Of a stretch of 64,000 nucleotides of DNA, positions 50,744 through 62,157 are shown piece by piece. This stretch comes from Morchella semilibera. Lineage: Eukaryota > Ascomycota > Pezizomycetes > Pezizales > Morchellaceae. The stretch spans positions 1,560,370 to 1,624,369 of the forward strand of contig WBVU01000008.1 in the NCBI GenBank assembly GCA_009192285.1. The letters run 5' to 3'. The translations under genes were made by a program, and so were the position numbers. Position 1 is the stretch's first letter; every line of letters begins with the position of its first letter. The notes beneath the pieces are model-generated. The model was given only the letters and a program-made list of their open reading frames with translations. It ran no database searches and was not told the DNA's origin.

Positions 50744-52360
50744 TCAATCTCCCGCACCTCCCGCCCCACTCCTCAAGACCCTAACCCTCTTCGTGTCCCT
50801 TCCATCTTCCTCCTCCCCCCTGTCCTTATCTACCATTACAAACTCCTCTCCATCGACTCCGGCCTCCTCGCCCCTAGCCCTTTTCCTCGTCCTATGCACC
50901 GCCGCCCTTCTTGCTAACGCCAAATCCCTCACCGCCATATCCAGTGCCCTGCGATATGGCTCTAGCGGCAGCGGGACCGTGCGGCCATCGTCTGCTAGAC
51001 CGCGCACCAGATCCGATATTCGTAGCGCAGGCTTTGGCTCTGCCGCTGAGGTGCGGGGGAGAATGTCCTAAATCTCGTGGTTAGTTGCTTGAGTGCCGGT
51101 GTGGCGGTTATAAGAGGACTGGGGGCAAGGGGGATATATACGTATTTTGGTCCGTCGCGGACAACTTCGTTGCCAGGTGTGAGGCGGAAGAGCTCGACGG
51201 TGGCCGTGAGGGGACCAACCCACTGCAATGGATCACAGGTGTCGTGGAACTCCTGCAGGAGGAGGGGCGACGGAGAACGTTGCGACTCCACTTGCTCCCC
51301 GCCGAGTTCGTCTTCGTCTTCGTCCCCGTCCTCGCCCCCCCCGCCCCCGCCCTCCTCCCCCTGGTGCGGAGCTGTACCCGACGCCGCCTCAGCTCCTCCA
51401 GTCATAATAGCGCCCTCCTCGATATTCACCACCACCACCACCTCAACCTTGTCTTCAGACCTGGTCAACCACACTTTGGCCACCTCCACCACCTCCTTAT
51501 ACCGCTGCTTGAAGGCAACCTCAAACACCACCCTCGGGAAAGGATCACGCCGCCACTGCCCATCCGCAGCTGCGACCCGCGCATAGAAGAAGGCTGCATC
51601 CGGTTGGCGTACCGACCCGCCCTGCAGCTCTACGTCGCGGCTGAAGCAAAGCACCACGTGCGACCGCTCTTCGGCGGAGAGCACGGCGCGTAGGTCGGCA
51701 TATATTTCCGTCACCCAGGTGCTGAGCGCGTCGTGGACCGCTGTGATCATACCACGGAGAGTAAGGGTGCGAAGCGGCGCGTCGTACGTGTAGCTATGCA
51801 ATATGTTAGCACGCAGATACATCTATATCATCACCGCAAAAACCCGAAAAACTGGTTATCCCCGGCCAGAGATTGGTTGAACGGTGTAGATCATGTCCAT
51901 TCATGGTAGTTGTGATCATATCTGCACGGCCAACGCCCTCCAGGCACGGCGGTACACCACTTTGGTGGGGGTTGGGGCTATCAAACCGAAGTCGTCTGTT
52001 TCGTTTCAGCGCCCAGCGCTGGAACCGTACTAGGCGAGAAGGTGAGACGTGTGTAAGGACGAGAGACTGCTCGTGATAGCAGTCGCCCTCGAGGAAGCTA
52101 TTGATTGAGGAGAAGAAAGCGGACACGGAGGGAGTGGTGGTCCGAAGGGGTTCAGCGAGCTTCGACGCGTAGGGTGGGTCCTCCTCCTCCTCGGGTGGTG
52201 TCGCGGGGTGCTGGGAGCCTGGGGTGAAGTGGGGTTCCGACGGCTGCGGCCCCGGCTGCTGCGGCGGCGGCGGCGGTGGTAGCGCACAGTTGAACGAAGA
52301 AGATTGGGATATCGGGGTTGCTGGGCGGGGTTTGGGCATAGCTGTGGAAGCAGCGGGCAT
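50744..52360 (-). CDS. PD-(D/E)XK nuclease-like protein with acidic linker, three exons
   Basis: Exon 1 runs from ATG 52360 (another ATG at 52339) into 51.9 kb; its donor is not resolved. Exon 2 is 51793-51142 (acceptor TTGCATAG with GTGCTAAC branch) and exon 3 is 51067-50744; intron 51141-51068 has GTATAT, CAACTAAC and TTTAG. Exon 1 codes a Pro/Ser-rich N-terminus with a polyproline run. Exon 2 holds the likely fold: LCFSRDVELQGGSVRQPDAAFFY with the Asp, then RVVFEVAFKQRY with an E-x-A/K-like pair, then WLTRSEDKVEVVVVVNI. This D...ExA layout resembles Uma2-like/PD-(D/E)XK proteins expanded in some fungi. A Glu/Asp/Gly-rich linker (GEEGGGGGGEDGDEDEDELG) follows. Exon 3 is helical with a basic patch (RTRKRARGEE). 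Nuclease activity is inference; the catalytic Lys is not obvious. Confidence 0.6.
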
Positions 52361-52906
52361 TGCTGTGGAGGCAGAGCGCTGGGGTGGGGATGTCGCATGT
52401 GGCAACGCGCTCTGTTATTAAGTAATATGTGCATTTCAGCCACAATCTAGGAGGCGTGGGGGAATAGTGGCTAGAGTGGCGGGTCAGTCGAGAACAAAAA
52501 AAGACATAAAATTACATAGTTAGAGAGGATAACCACATAGGTAGGCCAATATCTAGTTGGGGGCCGCTGTCGTACTTCCTCATCGGCTCCGATAGCTGAA
52601 CGGTGTTTTTTGCCGTCTTTGAAGGAAAGTCTGACGGTCCTAGAGCAGACGTCCACTACCTCACTCTGTAGTGCCTGTTGATATTCCTTAATTCTGGGAT
52701 GTTATCATGGATTGCACCCCACTATCACATAAGGGGAGTTTTGCAGTGAGGTCTGCGCTTAACAGGAAAATTGGGTGAAAGTCGGATGAGGTTTTTGCAA
52801 TAATGCACAGCATATGCGGGGCATCACCCTCACCTTACCAAATTTATCTAAGGATGGCATATAAAATTATTTTCAGGCTCCTGCTATTCAACATCATCAA
52901 CCTACT

Positions 52907-54136
52907 ATGGAACCACACCTTCCTCCAATTGACTTCTTCCAGCCCCAGCGGTCTGGGGTAGGTGCTGCCCTTCGTTCATCAGATATGACAGTAATTAACA
53001 GTTTATTAACTCTACAGATACTTTGAGCAGTCACAAATACTCCTGCTACTATGCGCGCCGAGGGCTCAGAGGCCGCCGCTCCTGGACAGCTTTCCGGCCC
53101 GCTCCTTCAAGAGAGCACAGCCAGCGCCATCAATTTTTCAATAGGGCTCAAGGAGGTTATGAATCTAGCATGCGCGCCTAGTGCGCCGAGCCCGCCGCTT
53201 CTAGGGAGTCAGTCAATCTACCTCTACAGCCTAGCAGCTAGTCTTTGGACTATGCGCAAAGACTCTATCGCCCCGACACACACGCGGAGGTCGCCGAGCC
53301 TGCCACCTCTATACAGCTACCCTTATTACCTCCTTCTCAATCTCCGGACCATGTTCAAGGGACTTCTGAGATGCGTTCTGAAGGGTCTTCATCTATGGCT
53401 ATAGAAAGCCCAGCGGCTGCCAAAGTCTTCAACCGGTTAATAGGAAGAAATGTTGGTGATACCCCCTCAAAGTAGCGTGACAAATTTGATACCAGAATGA
53501 GCGTTGGTTCTTGATGATTTGAGTAATCCGGGTATACTTGCAAATATTCTTGCGTACCTTGACTCTCAAGCTCCCAAACAAGTTAACGGAAAAAAACAAA
53601 GAGTTCAAATCACCAAGGAGGACGATAAAGTAAGTTTAGTGAAGCTGAATTTTGAGTTGTATACCGCTAGTAAAACTAGGTTTTTAGAATTTATGCGAAT
53701 CAAATATTGTGCTCTTACTTGTTAGGGACTGAAGGTTAATGCGAAGGTTTATGTGGATCGGTGGGAACTGAAATGGGTTCTAAAGAAGAATGAATAGTTG
53801 AACGCAACTGCTACTTTGGAGGAAAAAAGCCAGCTGGAGGCAGTAAGGGAAGATATGATTAAAACGCTGTCTAGTAAGAAGCGGGAAGAGAAGCTGCGGC
53901 TCTTCATGCAAACTTCGGGAAAAGACATTTTTCTGAAAGAATTCTGGGAGAATTGCGGGAGAGTGATTCCGAAATGATGGAGTTTTTGTCCAAAAGCGAT
54001 AAAAGAAGAATGGATCGTTGGGAATCAATTTCAACTCCAATGATTACTAGCTTGACTGCTGCACAGTCTCGTAGTCAGGAGGTTCAGGATAGGGCAGAAA
54101 CGGATCGGCTTCACCAAAGATCTGATACTATATAGG
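52907..54136 (+). pseudogene. Decayed companion ORF of a DNA transposon
   Basis: From ATG 52907 (MEPHLPPIDFFQPQRSG) code-like pieces continue with stops between them: YAQRLYRPDTHAEVAEPATS near 53250, FNRLIGRNVGDTPSK, then LDDLSNPGILANILAYLDSQ near 53510, KQRVQITKEDD, a likely intron, then Lys/Glu-rich helical code to about 54130. At least two of the stops fit CAG-to-TAG. It faces the transposase relic at 54430-55235, the same convergent layout as the Harbinger element at 14.5-20.4 kb, so it is probably the DNA-binding partner gene. No clear Myb motif survives. Confidence 0.4.
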
Positions 54137-54429
54137 AAGGAAATATTGTTAGGGATAGTGGGTTGCTGATAATGAACGAGATATACAGGAAATTCTAAAT
54201 ATTGTTAAACCTTTACATGCGAGATAGACAGATTAAGCTATGTACATAAAATCATAGCCATCTATCAGTCCGCTAGATGTTCTTCTATAGTAGGTGGTAT
54301 ACAAGAAAAACACAATGACGTATTAGCCCTGTTATAACAAGTATGACAAGTAGCTAATAAGACAGTAGTCAAATAATGAGCTGCTACCAGTAACAATCCC
54401 ATTTCCATACCCATTCATGACCAACAAAA

Positions 54430-55235
54430 CAAAAGTCCTGTTAAACCTTCCCGAATGACCATTCCTTATAAATTTTCAATCTTGACATTTCCATGTTGAA
54501 TATTTCTTTGGTTTTCTGTTAAAGGTACTTGAGGTAGTGCTCTATAAGTTCCCATAATCCCCGTTGTAATCTATATGCACCATCCCCATAGATCTAAATC
54601 TCCTCGTCAAAAGGTCCCGACAAACTCTCGATATTCCATCGGGGGCTGTTACACCCTGAAGCTGCATGGTATTATCTTTCTTATAACGGGTATAAAACCA
54701 AGCTTGATCAGCTACTTTAGGAATCGGTCGACAAATCGTTTGGTGCCTGCCGTCAATAAAATCTCGAGTCTTCCTGCCTGGCGTCTCCTTTTTGTCGTAT
54801 CGTGTTGCGATAACAGTATAGTCGTACAGGTATAAGATAATTGGGATCCCAGTTTAACTTTTGTTGATACCGTCGCTGAATATGTATGCATATATCATTG
54901 GAAATACCGCTCAACTATGAACTGCAATCGCCAAAAATCTCTACTGCCCCTTTTAACCCAGAAGGCCATGATAAATGATATAGGTCGGCAGCCAGGGTGG
55001 TACAGCGGTGGGTAATAAGCCATCGGACGGAACGCCACCAGACTACGCGTTTGTAGGCAAAGTGTTTTCTAGGTCGGCCGATAACTTATTAACAACCGCT
55101 GTACAGAGAGGTGCTTCATAACGGGCTCTGAAATGGGAATGAATATGTAAAGGCTGGATAAGTTGATTGATTTGCGTCTTGTTGAACTTAGGAAACTTAA
55201 TGTACCATAAACTGGTACGGGTCTGGTTGTTGAAC
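54430..55235 (-). pseudogene. DDE transposase relic (Harbinger/ISL2EU-like), split by a MITE
   Basis: Read on the minus strand, 55235-55104 codes a helical N-terminal piece (FNKTQINQLIQPLHIHSHFRA...YEAPLCTA). A 103-bp MITE (55001-55103) follows, then LYHLSWPSGLKGAVEIFGDC, RRYQQKLNWDPNYL, and in the next 250 nt FIDGRHQTICRPIPKVADQ (first DDE Asp), FYTRYKK and MQLQGVTAPDGI. These match the order in DDE_Tnp_4-type fungal transposases (FIDGT..ICRP, Q, YSGHKR, LKFQGV..PDGI). Several frameshifts and stops; the second Asp and Glu regions are not found. TIRs were not located. Confidence 0.7.
55001..55103. mobile_element. TACAGCGG-type MITE, copy 2 (103 bp)
   Basis: Ends TACAGCGGTGGGTAATAAG and, inverted, TACAGCGGTTGTTAATAAG, bounded by TA. 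It shares the GGAACGCC motif just inside the left end with the copy at 25144-25258. It interrupts the transposase relic. Confidence 0.75.
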
Positions 55236-56296
55236 ATTTACGGAACATAGGTGATGCGGGGTTAAATAGGTCTATCAGGAGGACTTCTATTCATTTCCAG
55301 TCCTTCTGACTTGTCCAAATGCTATCGCATCTCTCATCAGGACAGATGAGTCGTCTTCTGCAAGAACCGCAACAAAAAGAAAGGAAAAAGAAAAGGTTGA
55401 TCCAAGTGCTCTCCTGACGGCCCTCAGAATTTACTTTCACTGGACGTTGAGTCAACCAATTATAACACTTGTTTACATGGCCATAGTGCAGAGTTTTCTC
55501 GGGATTAGTTTAATGCGAGAGTAGACCTGTACTCGCAACCCAGCCTTACCCCTCCCTTTGCTGTGGGTACCACCCGCTAAGTAGTTCAAGCTTCGTTACA
55601 AAAGGCCCCTATGCGCCACCAAGGCGGCTTCAGAACGGATAAGTATCGTTCGATGTCGGGATGGATCGATTCCGTATGTAAGTGAGTACTAGGATATTTG
55701 AAGTTGTATTACGGGAAGAAGTATCGGGTTCCGGAAAGACGTGCTATGGGTTTCTATTTGGGTTTGTCACGCAGAGTACCAATGGGGTTTTCTTCTGGGT
55801 ATTAATCTCCCCCTCGGTCTTGTAGCGGATCCTATTTCTGCCCCTGCCCCCGTTTTGTTCTTGTTCTCCGGAGCCTCGACCCGGGCTCAGATCTTGATTC
55901 CCGACCACGTCGGATACACTTATAATGTTACCGCTAGGTTCCGCGTAGTGGAAAATGGTATCCTGATGATCCGACGCGGGTATATAACTGAGATCATGCC
56001 CTGAGTACCTTGACCTCGGGTCTACTTTCTGGAAGTTAGACTGGTAAAGTATCCGGTATGGGCCTCCATGGGAGCGAGCTTTGAGGTCCCGGGTCGAGAC
56101 TCTTGATTCCAGTAAGTAATTGCCGGTCGGTACTTGGTGTGAGCATCTCGGGAACCTAGGGGTTGCCATCGAATGAACGGAATGGTGTTGAATGTCCGGG
56201 TAAGCAGCTCGCTGCGTTTATTTTCTCAACAAACCACAAACCACCGAACCTCAACTCGGAGTGCTTCCCCTCAAATATATTATTCACATAAACAAT
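55236..56296. other. Intergenic upstream of the F-box gene
   Basis: The open frames at 55741-56004 and 55744-56169 (opposite strands) are mutual shadows with no known content. No repeat is seen. Confidence 0.4.
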
Positions 56297-56956
56297 ATGT
56301 CCTCTTTACCACCTTGCCCGCTCATATCGCTACCGCCAGAGATCATCCTCCTCATCGCGAATTACATCAGCAGGCGTGGGTGGGCATGCCTTGCCCGCAC
56401 CTGCCGCGCGATGGACAATCTGCTCCGCACGAAACTCGATTTATACTTCGAGAAGAACAACTACAGGCCTATGCTTTGGGCAGCGCGGTACAACCGGCCC
56501 CACACGCTCGAGCGCGGCCTCCTCATCCGCGCCGCTAACCCCAACCCCAACCCCGGCCCCGACCACGAAGGCTGGAGCAACATTCAGGCCATCCTGCTCC
56601 ATGAGGCAATCTCGAACCGGTCCCGTGACGCGGTTCGCATTCTCCTGGACAAAGGCGTTGACCCCAATAAGAGTGTCAAGGATTCAAAAATGCCCCCTCT
56701 CACGGCCGCCGTGAGGAAGGGTGACATACAGATTGCGAGAATGCTACTGATGGCGGGTGCGGATGTTAACTATCGCCCGCCGGAAGGTGGAGGTTGGGCG
56801 GCAGCCGCGCAAGCGTATTGGGACGATAATATCGATATGTTGGCGCTTTTGATGGATCATGGGGCGGAGGTTCCCGACGAAGGTGACTCGTACGCATCTT
56901 GCACCGATGAAGATCATCAATCAAATACTTCGGGAGATGTTGATCCGATTATTTAA
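56297..56956 (+). CDS. F-box and ankyrin repeat protein
   Basis: Intronless, ATG 56297 to TAA 56954-56956, 219 aa. The N-terminus is a typical fungal F-box (LISLPPEIILLIANYISRRG, then CLARTCRAMDNLL). Ankyrin repeats follow: LWAARYNRPHTLERGLLIRA (degenerate), LLHEAISNRSRDAVRILLDK with GVDPNK, PLTAAVRKGDIQIARMLLMA with GADVNY, and a last AQAYWDDNIDMLALLMDHGA. The C-terminus is acidic and Ser-rich. F-box proteins link targets to SCF ubiquitin ligases through Skp1; ankyrins would bind the target. A second frame-shifted ORF (56173-56538) overlaps and is a shadow. Such small F-box/ankyrin genes are abundant in ascomycetes. No defect is seen, and the ATG agrees with the F-box start. Confidence 0.85.
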   Translation: MSSLPPCPLISLPPEIILLIANYISRRGWACLARTCRAMDNLLRTKLDLYFEKNNYRPMLWAARYNRPHTLERGLLIRAANPNPNPGPDHEGWSNIQAILLHEAISNRSRDAVRILLDKGVDPNKSVKDSKMPPLTAAVRKGDIQIARMLLMAGADVNYRPPEGGGWAAAAQAYWDDNIDMLALLMDHGAEVPDEGDSYASCTDEDHQSNTSGDVDPII

Positions 56957-58428
56957 CTGTGTCCATGTATTGTTAATTAAAGCGCTGCAATTATATGACT
57001 CTCTACATTCATTGGATAGAGGCACTCGGTGTCCCTAAAGATTATCTTTTCTGTTCAAACATCAACAGAAATTTCTGTCCTCCCTAGGCTCCATGGAGGT
57101 CATTTAACTTAGTGTTTTACACTTAACAGTAAACTTCGGTAGTGTGCTCGCTCTGCTAGGATTAAGTACCGCTTAGTTAATATTTTACCCAAATTTAGGG
57201 CTTGGTTGGGGCTGATCGGCGGCATTTTAATTCTGGCATCATGAGTATATCGCCTGAAACTAGCTACTCACGAAAATATTTCGGGCTGGTTTCTTCCGAG
57301 TCAGCAATGGCCGTTGAGCGTAACACCAAGGCCTCCCCACAAGGCATATAATTTGCCGAAACCGTTTAAACAAGGCATCAGCAAAAGGTTGGGTTTACCT
57401 GTGGCCCCTCGCCCCGGCGGAGCCCCGGCGCCAACCCGGCACCAAAAGACGAAGTTTCGTTTTCAGTCCCACAGCCTTCTGCCGGGCTAGCGATCATGGT
57501 AGAACATGGTTCCCTTCTTCACTGGTAAATCGACATCATATTAACAGCTCAACCATTTAGGTGGCAAACGGTAGATCTTGTATTTTACTCTATAGGGTTC
57601 TGTTTGCAAATATATGCTCGCGCACCTGCCCGCGCGCCCACTTCCCTACCTGCAGAGGTCGTCGATTTGAGCGCGTCCGAAGCGCCATTTTGGCTAGGTT
57701 TTGGACTTCATTTTGGGAGTCCTCCCAGGCGTGGATTAGGCTTGGACTAGGAGTCATTTTGGACGTGGACTAGGAGTCATTTTGTGCGTGTGCTAGGGGT
57801 CAATTTGGGCGTTTGGGATTAAGACTCTGTATAGACGTTAGCACAGGTGTCGGTATATAGGGGTAGCAGGATACTTGAGATGGAGATGGAGGTCAAGGTG
57901 AAGGTTGAGGTGGAGGTGGGGTCGACGGCGGGGTAGATACTCAAGACCCGTGAATTGTGCGCGGCTTGGCCTCTACCGACTAGCTTTGACGAGCTTAGAT
58001 GAGCCGCAGACGACATGTCACCTTTGGAAGTGCAAGACGCACCCGGACGAGGACCCCTGATATCTGCGTCTGGGGAGAAGGTGTTTCGTCCTGGAGAGAG
58101 GTATTATAAGCCTTTCTGGTGGGGTGTCCTTAGTGTCAAGGTCACCACAAAGTAGCGAGGTGCTTTGCAATGAGCAAAAGGAAATTGCAAGGTGACTGTA
58201 CAGCGTCTTTTATTTTGCGATGAGAGAGTATGAGTGATCGTAAAGCGCTACTCACTTCTAGTAATATTACTCAAAGGACACTACTGGCTTTCAATGCCTT
58301 CGGGAATGGAGCCAGGGCAAATGTAGACTGAGGGTGTATATACTGCAGGTCAAGCAGGCAGGCATGCAGGAGCGCAAGGTTCTGCTAGATCCACCGGGGC
58401 TGAGCTTGCGAGGATGTGGCTTTGTATG
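56957..58428. other. Intergenic 1.5 kb
   Basis: Contains a short tandem repeat at 57742-57810 and a GGAGGT-rich minisatellite near 57880-57920 whose complement resembles the CCACCTCCACC stretch near 62645-62695. No gene is recognised. Confidence 0.45.
57742..57810. repeat. Short tandem repeat, about three 24-bp units
   Basis: Units of the form GTGGACTAGGAGTCATTTTG; the third is diverged (GTGTGCTAGGGGTCAATTTG). A related, inverted stretch seems present near 62700-62760. Confidence 0.7.
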
Positions 58429-58657
58429 TACAGCCCCGTTCGAAAAGTCCTGGCACCCCCGGGTCAAAAGTGCGAGGGTGTTTCTTCTATTTTCTAATTC
58501 TCCCATTCCTGTGACTATAACAAAGAGCTATAATATCTTCCTTGTGGCCATACCTAACAATTTTTGAGTATTCGCAGGAGAAATGGTTGTTGGTGGGTTA
58601 GAATTCATAAACAGACACAATATAGTAGGGTGCCAGGACTTTCCGAATAGGGCTGTA
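58429..58657. mobile_element. MITE with CAGCCC ends (229 bp)
   Basis: Inverted repeats of about 27 bp: TACAGCCCCGTTCGAAAAGT and, from the right end inverted, TACAGCCCTATTCGGAAAGT, both continuing CCTGGCACCC. TA at both outer ends suggests Tc1/mariner-type target use. No coding capacity. Confidence 0.8.
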
Positions 58658-59482
58658 CGTGTCGCGCTCATGGTCAGGCCTGTATGTCGTATGTACACCC
58701 GCAGGGAAAAAAGTGAGGAAACAGTGAGAAGCATGACAACGGGTGCCTCCAACTTGACATCCCAGACCTGCAATACAACCCCACGGGTACTCCATAGCCA
58801 TGACTTTTGACAAGTCTGGAAAGCTGATAGAGGATACTCTAAATGAAAACATAGAGGTTATTGAAGCCCAAGCTAGGGAAGAGTAGGAAAGGCCAGAATG
58901 GGGGAAATGTATACAAAATCATTGACCGCATCCCAAAAAGGATTGCAGCAGTAGTAAAGGACTAGGGAGATCATGAAAACTGGTGAATAAAGTTTAGAGG
59001 CCATAGTATCTATTCTGTATTTTGTTGTTTAGTTATATTACTTCTTTTCATCCTTATCTTCAGTTTTGCATTTGGGTTCGGACGGGCTGCACCCGCTGTT
59101 TCTTCATTTTTTTCTGCAGGTGTACAAAACCTCTCTGTGTGAAGAGATATACAGTCAATTCTCGAGAAATCCACTATCCCCGCGTCGCCAAATCTTAATT
59201 CTGGGTGAAAAAAGATATGTATCTGCACGAGTCCATGAAGTTTGACTCGCCAGTTCACCTTGGTTCGGACTTACCATATACAAATACGGGGATAGTGAAT
59301 TATTCGTGCACTTTGAGCCTGATCTGAGCCTCCAAGCGCATTTTCAGCGAAGCAAAGCCCAGCACCTCCGCTCGGCCAACCAATATGACAGTTATCATTT
59401 GACCCATCCGCGATGGTTATAACCTCCACCATGATCCTCCTACTTTCATGTCCACCCGCCATCGAACCTAAGCATATATGCA
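58658..59482. other. Intergenic, no gene seen
   Basis: No start or splice structure supports a gene; the 82-84 codon minus-strand frames have no known content. Confidence 0.4.
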
Positions 59483-60457
59483 ATGCGCAACACCTACTTC
59501 ATCCCGCTTATAGCAGCAGGTGGGGCCGGCATACCATCTGTACCCAGACGGCGTTCTTACCCCACGTATTCGCCTCAATACATTCTGAAAGCGGCGCCCA
59601 GACCTCCAGACGAAGAGTCCGACGACCCCGACTCTGTCCACAACCCGTCGCTGAAGGAACCATATCTCAAATCATACATATACCCTGCGTACCCATGCCC
59701 CGCTGATGTCTCTGAGCCTGGTCTATCCCGGACCTCCAGCTCCCGCCCCCTTCTACCACTAGACCTTGATCCATTGCCTGCCCCTCCCCCAACTTCCACC
59801 TCTGTTCCTGCTCCGCTGCAAACTGCTAACTCCGTCCCTGATTTATCTCCGAGCCCCTCCTGGGTCACTTTTGTGGATGAGTGCGGGCGCCCCGGATAAC
59901 ATTGCTTCCCTCGATATCCCTCCAGTCAATGCCTCTTCTGTGGACATCGCTCACCAGGGTATCACTCCCATGGGCGTCGAGCACGTAGCTATCATCCCCC
60001 CGCCATCTCGCCGGTGGGGCATAACGTGCAAGCCGCCAGTTTGGCCGTGAGTACCAAGGAACACCGGGTCACATTGCCTGGCCCTTTCCCTCCGCCCCCT
60101 CCCTCCCCCGCGGCCGCCCCACAACCGGTGGGCAGTATCCATGACGCCAGGCTGCCTAAAGGGCTCGAGTCTCCCATGTCTACTGGCAGCGTGGAAGCCA
60201 AGCGCTCACTGATACCACTTGGCTCCTCCACCGCCTGCTCCATCCTCCTCTGCATTAACTCGTGGTCGCAGATTCGCGACGCCAAGAACTACCGCATCCC
60301 CGTGTTCCGCGGCCACACAAACGGTGAAAGCACCTCCGACAAGGACCTGTTCCTGGAGGTCCGCGGCGCATACAACGCCGAGCTGCGGTCATTTTGGGAG
60401 CGCTTCTTTTCGCTGCGCGGGCTCAAGTACATTAGTGTTGTCGAGGTATATACATAG
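59483..60457 (+). pseudogene. Orphan gene with two frame changes
   Basis: ATG 59483 opens a Pro/Ser-rich frame to a TAA at 59897-59899. Coding character then continues in another frame (DNIASLDIPPVNASSVDIAH) and near 60010 returns to the first frame, running to TAG 60455-60457. The last part is the best conserved-looking: DKDLFLEVRGAYNAELRSFW then RFFSLRGLKYISVVE, a pattern seen at the end of globular parts in fungal proteins of unknown function (short helix, Trp/Phe-rich turn, IxxVEx strand). GTATAT at 60446, after VVE, is a possible donor for a further exon that I could not place. Either two introns are unrecognised or the gene is broken. Function unknown. Confidence 0.4.
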
Positions 60458-61356
60458 CTGGCAGGTGGTGCGCGGATGCGGGCATCCTTCTTCTTTCTTT
60501 CAATCTCGTTCTCAACACCGCCAAGACTTGAGAATAGGGAGGATCGCCCCACAATTCCGACTTTTTTTAGGCTTCATTGTCTTTAAGATAGTCAAATCTT
60601 CTCACATCCCGACGGACAGCTCTCTTCTGTACACACCCACAAGAGATGTCCCCTACCCTTAGCGATGTCCTTCTCCTCTACTCTCTTCTGGGTTCTCCAT
60701 AACCTACCCTCACTCCTATGGGCTCCTTTGCTCTTTTGCTCAGAAGCTCGCCATTCCGTGGACCCTTTCCTTTTGGATTGCAACCGGGCCCACCCTCACC
60801 ATTCTGGGCAGCGTATGCTCATCAGAAAGTCGTACATAGTCAGCTAGGGAGACTGTGTAAACTAGTAAATCCAGCACCCACACCACCCACTCACCAAGCA
60901 ATTACCCCACTTTTGAGGAACTCTTGCCTTGGGAGCACCTCTACAAACGGCCGCTATTCTGGCTACTTTCCCATTATGATTTTTCTTGGTACGGTTTCTG
61001 TTTTTATTTTTGCGTTTGCTACTTTTCCTTTTTTCTTTTACTTTTCTCTGGGGGGGCTGAGTTTTTGGCATCTGCCTTGAAAGAGGAATTCAAAAGAGTG
61101 CAATACAGTTGGGAGCATACCGTAGTTTCTATATGTTGGGTCTGGCTGTCATTTTATTTTTTTGCAGGGGCACTACCACGTATTCCCCCGGTCGCTCCGC
61201 ACCCAAGCGGCGCTGTATCCGCATCGTCCGCGCCGGACACAGTAGCCCGTGCAGGGATGACAACCACCACGGCCCACACAAATCCCACCTCCGCGACCCG
61301 CGGATCCCCTCAGCACCGCGCCCCCGAGTCGCTTTTTGTTAACAAGTGACACACAC
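60458..61356. other. Intergenic, T-rich stretches
   Basis: Overlapping frames at 60.66-61.35 kb on the plus strand have no recognisable domain. No gene is called. Confidence 0.4.
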
Positions 61357-61402
61357 CCCTGGCAGAATGGGTCCACAATTTCCGCCCTGGAAATCATTTA
61401 TG
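61357..61402. repeat. Dispersed repeat A, copy 1
   Basis: CCCTGGCAGAATGGGTCCAC then AATTTCCGCCCTGGAAATCA; the central GATTTCC..GGAAATC-type palindrome also occurs in repeat B. Copy 2 is at 62106-62152. Confidence 0.8.
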
Positions 61403-61413
61403 CGACATCCACA

Positions 61414-61504
61414 CAAGAGACACACCCAAGCGACACACCCAAGCGACACACCCAAGCGACACACGCAAGCGACACATACAAGCGACACACACATGCGACA
61501 CATA
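61414..61504. repeat. Minisatellite, seven 13-bp units
   Basis: CAAGCGACACACC repeated seven times with few changes (first unit CAAGAGACACACC, last CATGCGACACATA). Open in several frames because it lacks stops, not because it codes. Confidence 0.92.
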
Positions 61505-61637
61505 TATGGGTGGAGACGTGAAGCCCCAGCACCTGGAGCTCCTGGAGCTCCTGGACACACTCCCAAGCTGTGACATAGTTGGCCGACTCCGCTTTGTATG
61601 TGAAGTGGAAGCCACGCTTCTAGTCCCCCCTGTCTCT

Positions 61638-61862
61638 CTATACTCGCTTCCACACCCTGGATGCCATCATGGCACCACACACGTATAGCTTCCTGCTTGT
61701 ACACTCGCTTCCACACCATGGAGGCCACACCGAGATAGTTTCCTCTACAATTGCTTCTACTCTACCGAAGCTATTAGGAACCCACACCCACATACTTCCC
61801 TGCCTTCGCACCCGCTCCCATATCCTGGAGGCCATTACGGAGCCAGACACATATTCCACATC
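61638..61862. repeat. Degenerate 60-bp satellite, block 1
   Basis: About four units of the form CTCGCTTCCACACCCTGGAG, GCCATTANGGAGCCACACCC, ATATGGCTTCCTGCCTCTACA, with indels. Further blocks are at 63004-63195 and 63640-64000, with a fragment near 61985-62040. Confidence 0.8.
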
Positions 61863-62064
61863 GTGACACAATGCCGAACCGTATTCCGTATACGCAATTA
61901 GGTCACCCGTCACGCCCCCACACCTCAACGTGTCCTCGGCCCCCCAGGTTGTTCCCGTTGAAGCATTTTTTGCATATTCATATCTTCACACTCGCCTCCG
62001 TCCCTAGAGTCTGGAACCCGTACCCATGTAGCCTCCTGCCGCGCGCAGGCGGGCGCAGTTAACT

Positions 62065-62152
62065 CTGTCAAAACCCCACCCCCTACTCCGGCCCGCAATC
62101 GTGTACCCCTGGCAGAATGGGTCCACAATTTCCGCCCCGGAAATCATTTATG
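62065..62152. repeat. Repeat C (TGTCAAAACCCCACC) joined to repeat A copy 2
   Basis: TGTCAAAACCCCACCCCCTA followed by CTCCG.CCCGCAATCGTGTACCCCT at 62065-62109 is found again at 63197-63241 with one difference. Here it runs directly into repeat A copy 2 (62106-62152). Confidence 0.8.
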
Positions 62153-62157
62153 TGCCA

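Noticed and set aside
51085-51693. Plus-strand frames of 169-202 codons
   Set aside because: Antisense shadow of the spliced PD-(D/E)XK-like gene.
59575-60285. Minus-strand Gly/Ser-rich frames
   Set aside because: Shadows of the Pro/Ser-rich plus-strand gene.
61336-61615. Thr/His-rich frames around the 13-bp repeat
   Set aside because: A stop-free minisatellite is open in every frame; no gene context.
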